Made by a program: the position numbers and the translations under genes. A stretch of DNA of 64,000 nt from Pseudo-nitzschia pungens (lineage: Eukaryota; Bacillariophyta; Bacillariophyceae; Bacillariales; Bacillariaceae), in the NCBI GenBank assembly GCA_037355855.1, contig CM074758.1, forward strand, positions 3,073,001-3,137,000, read 5' to 3'. The notes beneath the pieces are model-generated. The model searched no databases. It was not told the origin of the DNA and saw only the letters and a list, made by a program, of their open reading frames with translations. This document shows positions 21,150 to 31,678 of this stretch, piece by piece (the stretch's first letter is position 1; each line of letters begins with the position of its first letter).

Positions 21150-21663
21150 CTGCCGTACGGTACGAGTCCGACAACAATTGAGACTGGTCCGAAAATGCGA
21201 CAATTTTTTTATGACGAATTTACAACCAAAGTGCTGAAAATTCTTCCTCAGTAGTACAGATACTACGAGTCCGATAACAATTGAGACTGGTCCACTTTTG
21301 CGCAAAATGAACTGAATATTCCCCAACCAAAACGGAAGGCGCCTGGAAGGTGAAAAAAAATTATTCTGTAGTTAACAAATTGTTATAACCTCTTAAAGTA
21401 AGCTGTTTTGTCAGTGAAAACCTCTTGTTTGAGTGCCTTACTAAACTCTTAAAAAATCACTTTTTTTGACACCACAGTTCTTGGTATCACAACAACGAGA
21501 ACACATACCGAACAACTTGACCATGGTGGATCCGGCAGATACCAGAGCCAAAGCGCGTTGCAAACTGCAACTTAGCAGGGAGTTAGGGCAACAGGCAGGG
21601 CAGGAGAGGCCTCATCCTAAAGGAGGAGGAGCTCAGGGATATCCAGGCGGCGTCAAGAGATAC

Positions 21664-22370
21664 TGAGGAGCAGCAAGCAGCAACGCATCGATATACCATA
21701 CATGGGGGGACAGCAAGCAGCAACGCGTCGATATACAGGGGACAGCAAGCAGCAGCAACGCGTTGATAATAAAGCAAGGAGCAACGCGTCGATAATACAA
21801 GGGGGGGGACAGCAAGCAGCAAGCAGCAGCAACGCATCGATAATACAAGGGGGGGACAGCAAGCAGCAACGCTTCGATACAAGGGGGGGACAACAAGCAG
21901 CAGCAACGCGTTGATACTAATACAGGGGGGGACAGCAAGCAGCGAGCAGCAGCAACGCGTCGATAATACAGGGGGGACAGCAAGCAGCAAGCATCAGCAA
22001 CGCGTCGATAATACAGGGGGGACAGCAATCAGCAAAGCGTTGATACACAGCAAGCAGCAACGCGTCGATATACAGGGGGGGCAGCAAGCAGGAACGCGTC
22101 GATAATACAGGGGGGACAGCAAGCAGGAACGCGTCGATAATACAGGGGGGACAGCAAGCAGCAATCAGCAACGCGTCGATAATACAGGGGGGACAGCAAG
22201 CAGCAGCAACGCGTCGATAATACAGGGGGGACAGCAAGCAGCAACGCGTCGATAATACACGGGGGAGGGACAGCAAGCAACAGCAACGCGTCGATAATAC
22301 AGGGGGGGACAGCAAGCAGCAACCAACGCGTCGATAATACACGGGGGGGACAACAAGCAGCAAGCAGCGT
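21664..22370. repeat. Tandem repeat array in the left foldback arm
   Basis: About 20 imperfect copies of a ~35-bp unit containing AGCAACGCGTCGATAATACA and a GGGGGGACAGCAAGC tail. Unit length varies through loss or gain of AGC triplets and G runs. All share one orientation. Confidence 0.9.
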
Positions 22371-23160
22371 TGCAATCCCCTGAGTGGTAGAGCGCTGAGC
22401 GCTATAGTCGATTGTCGCGTCTCCACCATGGTCGATTGTCGATTTTGGTTGTATTTCTTAGTGGTAGTTTAGATTTTCTTTTGCAGAGTTGCAAAAATAG
22501 AAATAATGAATTAGGGTTGCTCCAGTTTATTTCAGATAGGTTTTCGATTGTATACCAATAGCGCTGCTGGCAGTCGATCACTCCCATGTCACTCCCACAT
22601 CTGAGTATGGAACACTTGTGGGATTCGATTATATTCATCTCCATTGGTGGATATCAAACATAGGCCATCTAGCAGCAAATTGATCGATTGATCCACTCGT
22701 GTTTGCATTCCGGACTTTCATGTACCCAATGTTCGAAATGCAGACTTGTAGATCTACAATAGCTAAAGAGAGGTCCAACACCTCTCAGTCCCAGCAGTTC
22801 TCCTATACATGGACACGTCGGTCGACCTCAATCCCGGGAGTTATCCTATACTTAGACGCGTCCGCCGACCTCATTCCCACTAAGACTTATGTTTGGTACA
22901 ATCGAAAACCTATTTCAAACAAACTGGAGCAAACACTAATTCATTATTTCTATTTTTGCAACTTGCAAAATCAGATCCACTAAACTACCACTAAGAAATA
23001 CAACCAAAATCAACAATTGATAATCGACAATGGTACTAGAGACGCGACAATCGACAATGGTGGTAGGGACACTGGACACGCGCGCTGGAGACGCGACAAT
23101 CAACTGGTGGAGACGCGACAATTGACAATGGTGGGAATCGATCGACCATTGTGGCGCTAA

Positions 23161-24290
23161 TTGCTGCTGCTGATTCCAGTGCTCGCTGTTCACTGTCCAC
23201 TGTTATTCGCTGCTTGCTGCTCCCCTGTACTGGTATACTATCGACGCGTTGCTGCTTGCTGTCGTGTCGGTATACTATCGACGCGTTGCTGCTTGCTGTC
23301 CCCCCCTTTATTATATCGACGCGTTGCTGCTTGCTGTCCCTCCCCCTGTATTATCGACGCGTTGCTGCTTGCTGCTTGCTCTCCCCCTCACTGTATTATC
23401 GACGCGTTGCTGCTGCTTGCTGCTTGCTGTCCCCCCGTGTATTATCGACGCGTTGCTGTTTGCTGCTGCTTGCTGTCCCCCTGTATTATCGACGCTTTGC
23501 TCCCCCCCCTGCTGTATCCATTTTATCTTCTTGGCTGCGCTAGGGTATCCCTTTACAGTACATAATCCATGCGTCGGACCTAGCAAAACCCAGTACGTTA
23601 TTCGCTGCTCGCTGCTGCTGCTTGCTGTCCCCCCGTGTATTATCGACGCGTTGCTGCTTGCTGCTGCTTGCTGTCCCCCCGTGTATTATCGACGCGTTCG
23701 TTGCTGCTCGCTGCTTGCTGTCCCCCCCTGTATTATCGACGCGTTCGTTGCTGCTCGCTGTATCAATTTAACCCAAGGCGATGCTAGGGTACCTCTTTAC
23801 AGTACATTATCCAGGTGTAGGACCTAGCAAAACCCAATACGTTATTTGCCGCTTCCTGCTCGCTGCTCGCTGTCCCCTGTTTTTCGCTGCTTGCTGCTCC
23901 CCTGTATACTATCGACGCGTTGCTGCTTGCTGCCCCCCCCCTGTATATCGACGCGTTGCTGCTTGCTGCTCCCCTGTGTACTATCACCAACGCGTTGCTG
24001 CTATTTGCTGCTTGCTGTCCCCCACCTGCTGCATCGATTCTATCTTGGCTGCGCTAGGGTATCTCTTTACAGTAAATAATCCACGCGTCAAACCTAGCAA
24101 AACGCTGTATATAGTTGCTCGCTGCTTGCTGCCCCCCCCTGTATATCGACGCGTTGCTGCTGCTCGCTGCTTGCTCTGTATCGACGCGTTGCTGCTTGCT
24201 GCTCCCCCCCCTTTATTATCGACGCGTTGCTGCTGCTTGTTGTCCCCCCCCATTATATTGACGCGTTGAAACCGCTCGCTGTTTGCTGCT
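23161..24290. repeat. Tandem repeat array in the right foldback arm, with a higher-order unit
   Basis: Reverse complement of the left array (GCTGTCCCCC...TATTATCGACGCGTTGCTGC). A ~90-bp segment containing GCTAGGGTA, CTTTACAGTA and CCTAGCAAAAC interrupts it three times (near 23510-23610, 23760-23850 and 24025-24115). That segment is absent from the left arm. Confidence 0.85.
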
Positions 24291-24592
24291 TACTCCCTAC
24301 TATGTTGCAGTTTGCGACGCGCTTTGGCTCTGGTATCTGCCGGATCCACCATGGTCAAGAATTCTGTTGTCAAAAAAAGTGAGTTTTCAAAGAGTTTAGT
24401 AAGGCACTCAAACATGGGATTTCCACTAGCAAAACAGCACACTATAAGAGGTTATAACAATTTCTTTACTACAGAATAATTTTTTGTATTGGTATGTTCT
24501 CCTTCCCTGTGCGTTCCGTTTTGGTTTGGGAATATTCAGTTCATTTTGGGCGCATAACTCGACCAGTCTCAATTGTTATCGGACTCGTAGTA

Positions 24593-25677
24593 CGGTAGTA
24601 TTTACTGTAACTTGATCCTTTATTGTGACTGATAAATTGATCACGTAAAGCGGCAGACAGGGGAATTGAAAAACTATTTTCATTGCTCAATTTTTAGTTG
24701 AAATAAGAAATCCAGGGTCCATACCTGGTACGTACGGCTCTGACCCCTGGTTGACTTCAAAAAAACGAAAAATGGAGAAACTGAAAGAGTTTTGTACAGC
24801 ACTCAACGGAAGGCCTGCATACAACTCGTACGATACGGTATGGGAGTCAACTACAGAAGTGCTGCACGTGCGAATACCGTAAGGTTGTACTGTAGTAGTT
24901 TTTACCGCGTACACGTACCGTAGTTCGTAATTAAGTACTTCGTACTTAGTACGTAGTACTGTACTTCGTAAGGTTACTTACAATTAATGGTACGGTAATC
25001 TTACAAGTAACCTTAAGGTAAGGTTTTACTTCATACTACGTACTACGTATTCAGTATTGAGTAAAAACCTTTTGTTGTGGACACTGAAAACACTAATGAC
25101 TGTGAGTATGAATTCGTGGTTACAAGTGAATGAAATACGTAGAACCGTACTTGTACTACTCGTACAGTACACACTTTTGGTGGAATGAATCGTGCTCTTT
25201 GAGCCACGACTGAAACTATGTGCACCAGTATCGTTTTGGCACGATCAAGATCAAAAGAACGCTTTCGAGAAGTAACTTACTCTACTACAAAATTCCTATC
25301 AGCTGTCCCTCGGTTTCAGTAGAAATTAGTAGTCTGGGACGTAGAACCGGGGGACAGCTAATAGGAATTTTGTAGTAATTACGTACCGGTACAAGTAATT
25401 ACTACCGTAAAGCTTACGGTAAGGTTAACCTTACTTCCTATCTTCTTTTCGATGGTCCGTCAAAATACGTCTACCGTGTGCGAACCGTTGACAACATCGA
25501 GATCGGTTCTGCTGGTACCGTAATCTTACCGGTAACCTTACGCGTTAGTGTACGGTACATGTTGATTGATCAACGAATTCTTATTTTCTTATTATTTCAC
25601 TCTCACCGAAATGGAAAAGCAAATTCACAATTCACAGTATCATACAATATACGACAGACGTTTAAAGAAGAGAAAAA
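24593..25677. other. Intergenic spacer with GTACGTA/GTAACCTTA motifs
   Basis: No gene recognised. 24900-25060 and 25380-25560 are dense in TACTTCGTA, GGTAAGGTT and TACGGTAATCTTAC. Contains MITE copy 2. The 3' part should hold the promoter of the SPRY gene, but no element can be named. Confidence 0.5.
25283..25377. mobile_element. 95-bp hairpin MITE, copy 2
   Basis: The best-preserved copy: TACTACAAAATTCCTATCAG at the left and its complement with one change at the right. The central loop is AGTAGAAATTAGTAGTCTGG-like. Confidence 0.85.
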
Positions 25678-26739
25678 ATGACCGTAGTTCCTTGCTCATG
25701 GGAAATCGATGGATCTACCGAATCTAGAGCAGTGAAATTCGCCGAGAGCTCAAGCGGACGAACGACAATTGATTTTCTTGGTGTGCCGTCGACCCAGCGT
25801 CCTGTAAATTTGATGGCAGCAAACAAAGAAGAGCTGTCATCAGCGTCGTCGTATTGGTTCGCGGTGACGATCGCCAACAAACATCATGGTGGTAGCATTA
25901 GCGTGGGTGTTGTGACACCCTCAGAATTCCGACCTGGCTACCAAAACAAGGGAATGTTCTACAACGGAAACCTAACAAACTGTAGTTCTGGTTTGGCGAT
26001 CGGTTATGGGCCTTATCTGGATGTCGGTGATCGTTGTGTCATCGAGTGCACAAATTCAGCAAGAGAGAGTACTGGTAAATCATTTTTTTCGATGACAATT
26101 TACTTGAATGGAAGTTGCATTGGGAAAGGATTTGAAATCGAAAATCCTTCTCGCAAAGGATTCTTTCCGTGCGTTTCTATCACGGGTAAAGTAAAGCTTG
26201 ATACCGTGATCACCACTGAAAGGCCATCTGACCTAGTAGATAAAGCTCCCATATCTCGATCCCTTGATGGCAAATGGGTTATTACAGAAGCAACGAATCA
26301 ATCGGATTTGAAATACATTCCTATTGGTGCTAATCAAGGAAACAACGACAGAGAAGTAACGATGAATATTGATTGCAACGGAGGAAAAGAAGATCGCAGA
26401 TTACTTTCTTTTTCAGTTAAGGTAATGAATAGGATTGCGACTTCCATGGAGTATCAAAATAATGATGAGGAAACAATTTGTGATGTCGAAAAGACTGATG
26501 GTATGATTACTTACCATCTTATGCCGAGCGGACAAGTAGTGTCGACCAAGATGATGGCTTGTCCTCCGTATGATCGAGTCGAAGATGAAATCTCATTGGC
26601 CCTAACAAATGGATGGAAAGCAATTCAATTTATCCCCCACCAAAGCTGCTTGAACATTCTTAATGTGGACGGTGCCGTTATTGCCCGATGTGTTCGCCAC
26701 GAGAATAATGACGCAACCACATTGAAGAGTTACTGCTAA
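25678..26739 (+). CDS. SPRY-domain protein
   Basis: 353 residues from ATG 25678, one exon. Residues ~55-180 form a SPRY-type beta-sandwich: YWFAVTIANKHHGGSISVGV, then a Gly/Tyr turn (GMFYNGNL), GLAIGYGPYLDVGDRCVIEC, MTIYLNGSCIGKGF and KGFFPCVSITG, the last being the typical closing strand. SPRY domains bind partner proteins. The C-terminal ~170 residues (DGKWVITEATNQSD..., ending HQSCLNILNVDG) match no family I recognise and may be a second beta domain. No signal peptide or membrane helix is visible. Partner and pathway are unknown. Confidence 0.75.
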   Translation: MTVVPCSWEIDGSTESRAVKFAESSSGRTTIDFLGVPSTQRPVNLMAANKEELSSASSYWFAVTIANKHHGGSISVGVVTPSEFRPGYQNKGMFYNGNLTNCSSGLAIGYGPYLDVGDRCVIECTNSARESTGKSFFSMTIYLNGSCIGKGFEIENPSRKGFFPCVSITGKVKLDTVITTERPSDLVDKAPISRSLDGKWVITEATNQSDLKYIPIGANQGNNDREVTMNIDCNGGKEDRRLLSFSVKVMNRIATSMEYQNNDEETICDVEKTDGMITYHLMPSGQVVSTKMMACPPYDRVEDEISLALTNGWKAIQFIPHQSCLNILNVDGAVIARCVRHENNDATTLKSYC

Positions 26740-27625
26740 GTGCACCTGCAACTCTGTTGTGAATTAATCTTGCAAACGTACTCCTTTTCGGGTCGACATT
26801 TCATGCACGCAAACGTACTTCTTTCTTGTTGAAATTTTATGAAGAAAACGAAGTTGTGGCATTTCTGAAGAAGAAAGCAAAATCTAAATCATATGTTTGA
26901 TTCGATCAAATCTGCAAAGCAAAAACATGTCAGAGAAATAATGATCATACTACCATGTCTCTATTTTAGTAGAAAGTTAGGCAATGTATTTCAGAAAACA
27001 AGTTGTACTAACAAGGAGGGGAATACTACTACTAGTACTACTATGTTCATAGACAAGAAGAACAAGAAGCTATGGATGTAAGTCACCAATTTCAACAGGG
27101 GTTGTTGCAAACAGTCTGTTTATACTCTTTACCAATAAGTTCTTTGCTTTGAGGAGATTTCCGTTGCTGGGGGGAGGGATTTGGTCAGATAATGAGGCAA
27201 CAATCTGTCACTAAAACGTGATCCAATTTAGTTTTCGACGGGTAAGTACATTCAAAAATAATGTGATTTTTGATTTTTGTTTTATTATTTTTTTAGAATT
27301 TTTTGATTTCAGCGGTCATGAATCATCTCAGTCAAGATTCATTCATTATGACTGCCGAGCAGAATTCAAATATCCTTTCCAACGTTCGTGTTTTCAGATG
27401 ATGTTGTGACAGGGGCGTTTGCCTGTAAGTAAGATCTTAGTGTGTAATTACTGTAAGAAGTACAGTACAGTACATGTGAGTGCTTCGTAGTGTTTAGCGT
27501 TTCGTGTCTCGTATTTGGTTACTACTATCATTGTTTTCAAAATCAATGTGACCCCGTCTCTGTCACACTCTTAGATACTGCACAACATACTCATCAAGAC
27601 GATACCCGCACGCAACAACCGAACC
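26740..27625. other. Intergenic spacer
   Basis: Contains repeat copy B (27070-27225). Nothing else recognised. The 5' flank of the kinase-like gene has no clear promoter motif. Confidence 0.45.
27070..27225. repeat. Dispersed repeat, copy B (inverted relative to 8164-8325)
   Basis: The reverse complement shares most of its length with 8164-8325, with scattered substitutions and small indels. The two copies are about 19 kb apart. Confidence 0.65.
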
Positions 27626-28612
27626 ATGTTGAGCAGAATTTCTCGTCAAGTCTTGGCAAAGCAAAACGCAGAAACGTCGAGTGCTCTCATCGAGCAGTTG
27701 GGCGGATCGGACACCTTCCGATTCTTGGCTCTGAAAGAACAGGAGTCGACGATGAACCGGGACAACGAAGATGCCGTCAAACTCGAGAAAGGGATCGAAT
27801 TTGCAAAGTCGAAGGGAGTGCTCGACGCCAACTTTATCGCGCAACCGTATGTTCAGATTGATGTCTTGGGAAAGACCCCATCGCTCGTTGCGGACCAAAT
27901 CCTGGGAAAGCTCAAAGCCGACAAAAGTGAGGACGATGCCGGATCGGTCATTGTATTGTGCGGACTCTCCGGAACCGGAAAGGGAACCACCGTGAGCATG
28001 CTCCGCCAGAAATTGGAAAACGACGAGGGAAAACAAGTGGTGACCTGGTCAAACGGGAACATTTTCCGCAGTGTGACCCTGCTCGCCGTCACGTGGTGCG
28101 AGCAACAACCGGATCTCGATGGATTCAACAAGGAAAAGGCTCTTACCAAAGAAAATCTCGAGACCTTCATGGGCATGCTCACCTTTGGCAAATTTAATGG
28201 CAAATACGACACACACATCAACGGACTCGGTCTCGATATGTACATATCCGAAGTCCAGAACACCGAATTGAAAGCCCCCAAGGTTTCCAAAAATATCCCG
28301 ACCGTTGCGGAAGTCACGCAGGGTGAGGTGGTGAAATTTGCAGCGGATGCCGTCGACACGATGGGCAAAGACGGCCTCTTTGTATTGCTCGAGGGTCGCG
28401 AGCAAACCGTCGATTTCGTTCGCACACCCTATCGGTTCACGTTGATCCTATCGGACGAATCCTTGATCGGCAAACGACGTGCCGCTCAACGAGTCATGGC
28501 TGCGGCCATAGACAAGACTTCCGACACATCGACAGAAGAAGAAGTGGATGCGGCGCTCAAAGCATGCGTCTTGGACATGGCCAAAGAGGCAGGATACGAC
28601 GAAAAATCATAA
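27626..28612 (+). CDS. Cytidylate-kinase-like P-loop NTPase, probably mitochondrial
   Basis: 328 residues from ATG 27626, one exon, stop at 28610-28612. The N-terminus MLSRISRQVLAKQNA lacks acidic residues, has Arg/Lys and hydrophobics, and fits a mitochondrial targeting helix (inference). Residues 113-122, GLSGTGKGTT, form a Walker A loop of the nucleoside-monophosphate-kinase type. SNGNIFRSVTLLA (~142-154) corresponds to the substrate-binding DTGAMYRAVTL segment of bacterial cytidylate kinase. VLLEGREQ (~253-260) matches the (V)EGRD strand, and IGKRRAAQRV (~281-290) the Arg-rich lid. Such enzymes phosphorylate CMP/dCMP with ATP. It is longer than the bacterial enzyme, with a ~100-residue N-terminal extension. 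Phosphate acceptor not proven. Confidence 0.7.
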   Translation: MLSRISRQVLAKQNAETSSALIEQLGGSDTFRFLALKEQESTMNRDNEDAVKLEKGIEFAKSKGVLDANFIAQPYVQIDVLGKTPSLVADQILGKLKADKSEDDAGSVIVLCGLSGTGKGTTVSMLRQKLENDEGKQVVTWSNGNIFRSVTLLAVTWCEQQPDLDGFNKEKALTKENLETFMGMLTFGKFNGKYDTHINGLGLDMYISEVQNTELKAPKVSKNIPTVAEVTQGEVVKFAADAVDTMGKDGLFVLLEGREQTVDFVRTPYRFTLILSDESLIGKRRAAQRVMAAAIDKTSDTSTEEEVDAALKACVLDMAKEAGYDEKS

Positions 28613-28821
28613 ATAATGTCCAGTGTTTCTTGGTCCATAATTAAATAATAATAATGCAATCACTGAAAACAATTCCGATGAAAACATTTACGTAAAATGT
28701 GGTCACACGCCTTCCTATCTCTCGCCTGGATACTCTAATGAACGCAAACTGCAATCACAGAGGTCTGCAGCATTGCTGACCAGTAAGAAGACCACGACGG
28801 ATTTCTCTCTGGAATGATCTT
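28613..28821. other. Convergent intergenic region
   Basis: 209 bp between two 3' ends. AATAATAATAATG near 28645 and TTTATTG at 28821 could serve poly(A) sites on the two strands. No other feature. Confidence 0.4.
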
Positions 28822-30959
28822 TTATTGTCCATTTTTGATCAGACCTATTATCCCCTTAATCTTGCCGATGATGCTCTCGTTGTAGAAAAGCTGAACGAGG
28901 GACTCGGTGAACGGGAATCCTTTCACAACATTGATCGGATAATCAATAATGGGCGGGATGCTCGTTCGAATGAACGATGTCTTGTCGACACAAATAGCTC
29001 GTTCGCAGCACAGGGCTCGGAGTCCTTCGATGCCGGCAAATCTTCCAAAGCCCGATTCCTTGACACCACCAAAGGGAAGAGATTGGACCAGATAATTCGA
29101 GGCATAATCGTTGACCGTCAACATACCGGTTCGAAATTGACGTCCCATGGCCAGGCCCTTTGCGTCGTCTGCGGTAAAAATGCTCGAACCAAGACCGAAT
29201 TCGCATTCATTGACCAACCGGATGCACTCTTCGTCGTCGTCCTTTGGAACCTTGACAACAGTCATGACGGGTCCAAAGACCTCCTGGTTGAAGATATCCA
29301 TTTCGGGAGTCACGCCACTGCATTGCCATGATGTGGATGAAGAGTGGTAGAGAGATTGTTTCAATCGAACCAATGCAGACAGGAAAATTTAGTGTCGACT
29401 GTGCGATCCAGATTTCAATCACCCGATCCATCAGTTCCAATCGATTTCTTACCTCAACACGGTTGGTTCAAAGAACTGTCCGTTCAGGTTGGGATTGGGC
29501 TTTCCACCGCAGTGCAAAGTTGCGCCCTTCTTCACGGCATCGTCCACGAGGGCTTGCACAATTTCGAGCTGGCGGGGCATGATCATGCTTCCGCAATCTA
29601 CCTTGCCGTCCGCACCACAAGAGGGCAGGGGATTTCCCTGTCGCAGAGCCTTGACCTTTGGAACGACCGCATCCAAGAATTCGTCAAAAATCGACTCGTA
29701 TACCAGAACGCGCTCCACACCGACGCAGTTTTGTCCCGAGTTTTGGAAGCAACCCCTCATCACAAAAGGAACAATGTTGGGCACTTTCACGTCCTGGCGA
29801 AAGACCATGACGTCCTTTCCACCCAGCTCCAGAACCAGAGGTGTCAGATTGTTCGCTGCCGATGCCATCACGCGCCGTCCGATCGGCGTGGAGCCGGTGA
29901 AAATGATCTTGTCCACGAGCGGCGAGGTGCACAGGGCGACCCCGGATTCGGCGAGGCCCGTGACGGTTGCCACCAGATCGGGGTTGTGGCCGTTGACGAC
30001 CAATGCCTGTTGCAAGATGCGACCAAAGTAAGCGGCACTCCAGGATGCGTGTTCGGAAACCTTCCCAACCACGGCGTTTCCGGCCATCAGACCGGAAATG
30101 ACGTGATTGATCTGCCACCACACGAAATCAAAACCACGGAGAATTGCCACCGACAAAACGCGACAGCACAACACAAACAGACGAATGGTCAGCGCTGACT
30201 TATTGATCGAAACAAAGCATCCCAAGGAGTCTACTGCAACGTGATCGTTCTTACGGAATTGTGAAAGGGGTAGTTCCAAGGAGCAATGGCAACGATGACT
30301 CCCAGCGGCACATATTCCACCCAGGCACTCTTGTGAACCATCATGGGGCCCGTCGGACGGGAATCGGGACGCAGCCAGAATTCACCCCACTCGCAAATGG
30401 TTCGAATCTTTTCGCAGGTGGTCAGGATTTCTCCCATGACCGCATCGACCTTTGGTTTCCCGGATTCGCGAGCCGAGACGCGACAAATGTCTTCGACGTG
30501 GTGGACAATGTACTTTTGGATCGTTCGCAACACCATTCGGCGCTGGGCAAAGGTAGTCTCTTTCCACTCGGCCTGTGCCGCCCTGGCTTTTTCGAGTATT
30601 TCGTTGACTTCCTCGGCGGACATGTTCTTGGCGTGGCCAATGAATTGTTTCGTGGAGGGGTCGTAGCAGTTGAGCAACGACTTGTCGCTCTCGTTCAACA
30701 AAGGCATTTCCGTGACCGGATCTCCCTTGACTCCGTCATCCTCGGCTTCTTCGGGTGTCATGGGAACCACAATGGTCGGAACAGAGGTTGTGAGGTACTC
30801 GATCCACAATTTGGTGTGGTACAAAATCGAATATTTCTCGATCAAGAGGTACACAGCAAGCACTACCGCCGTGGTCACAACGACAGCGTTCGATGACAAG
30901 GATTCAACTTGCGACAAAAGAGTCGCATTTGCGACGCATTTCCCTGTCTCCGCAACCAT
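28822..30959 (-). CDS. ALDH22-like membrane-anchored aldehyde dehydrogenase (three exons)
   Basis: Exons 30255-30959, 29453-30111 and 28822-29317. Introns of 143 bp (GTAAGA...GGCAG) and 135 bp (GTAAGA...TGCAG). The joined frame is 1860 bp, 619 residues. Start is ATG 30959. Residues ~24-42 are a hydrophobic anchor. The ALDH core follows: PWNYPFHN at exon junction 1, FTGSTPIG (~306-313, NAD-binding), LELGG with Glu ~330 (general base), GQNC with Cys ~364 (nucleophile), EVFGPVM and SLPFGGVKESGFGRF. The C-terminal extension (LRALCCERA...IPPIIDYP) and the anchor match plant ALDH22A1 from memory. Expected to oxidise aldehydes at the endomembrane or cell periphery with NAD(P)+. Substrate unknown. 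Confidence 0.9.
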
Positions 30960-31678
30960 GGTCAATGTGGTTTCGGTTCCGATGATTCCACTGTTATAGG
31001 AGTGAACTGTGCCAGTGCAACTGAGTTGTTGTACAAGCTGCTCGGACAGAGAATGAACGAGGCGCGTGTAATTTTTTCAAAAAAAAAAAAAAAAGAATCC
31101 TGTACCTAGGAAGCAACCGCATCGGCACTCGTTTCGTAAGTCAGTTAACCTTGGTTTCTAAGGTTTAATTACTTAGTGCTTGTAGTGAATTTCTCATTCG
31201 TTTCGAAAGATCAAAAAAGAGATCGTTTTGTTCGGCTCGTCATTGCTTCCATTGTATCTGGTTAGTCGTAGGGGTCGATGATTCACTCAGTCAGTCGGAG
31301 AGCTCTGTCGTGGATACGGCACGCGCTATTCGCATTGCCGTTTTGATAAGCCCTATGTGGGTGGGACACGCTCGCATGTTGTTGGGAAAAACAACATAAG
31401 GGTACTACGGAATTCCTATCAGCTGTCGCCCGGTTTCTGTAGAAATTAGTAGTTGAGGATGTAGAACCGGGGGACAGCTGATCGGAACTTTGTAGTAAGA
31501 GTACCGGATCATCAATCGAATGATAATCGAAGAAGTCTACAAAAAATACTTCGTAATTCGTAATTATCATCTATCCGTTAGTACGGAAAGGGAAAATCCC
31601 AATCGAACAGTCGTGCAAGTTAGGTTTACTTGGACGGTAAACCTTACGGTAAAGCTTACTTGTGACCAATTTTTTTGA
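30960..31678. other. Spacer upstream of the ALDH gene
   Basis: Divergent upstream region of the ALDH gene. Holds an A17-18 run at 31078-31094, MITE copy 3, and GTAAACCTTACGG motifs just before the gap. Confidence 0.5.
31402..31496. mobile_element. 95-bp hairpin MITE, copy 3
   Basis: TACTACGGAATTCCTATCAG at the left and GATCGGAACTTTGTAGTA at the right. Same length as the other two copies, with a few substitutions in the arms. Confidence 0.82.

Larger units (their letters stand above)
21261..24592. mobile_element. Foldback-type element with long repeat-filled inverted arms
   Basis: The left end TACTACGAGTCCGATAACAA reappears in reverse complement at 24573-24592. Homology continues inwards through AAAATGAACTGAATATTCCC, CTCTTAAAGT/CTTATAGT near GGTTATAAC, and GGTGGATCCGGCAGATACCA. 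It then enters arrays of tandem repeats and the inner block 22403-22552 / 22897-23057. Arms are about 1.3 kb (21261-22557) and 1.7 kb (22892-24592), with a ~330-bp unique centre. No transposase is encoded. The architecture matches Foldback/Galileo-like elements (family knowledge). TA flanks both ends. Confidence 0.75.

Noticed and set aside
21583..24269. Many open frames of 60-190 codons with repeats such as IIDALLLAVPP and YYRRVAACCPP.
   Set aside because: They arise because the ~35-bp tandem unit lacks stops in several frames. They occur on both strands and all shift with unit length, so they are not genes.
29344..30198. 284-codon plus-strand frame.
   Set aside because: Lies antisense to ALDH exons 2 and 3 and spans an intron; no recognisable protein. 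The ALDH reading has catalytic residues and frame-preserving splices.
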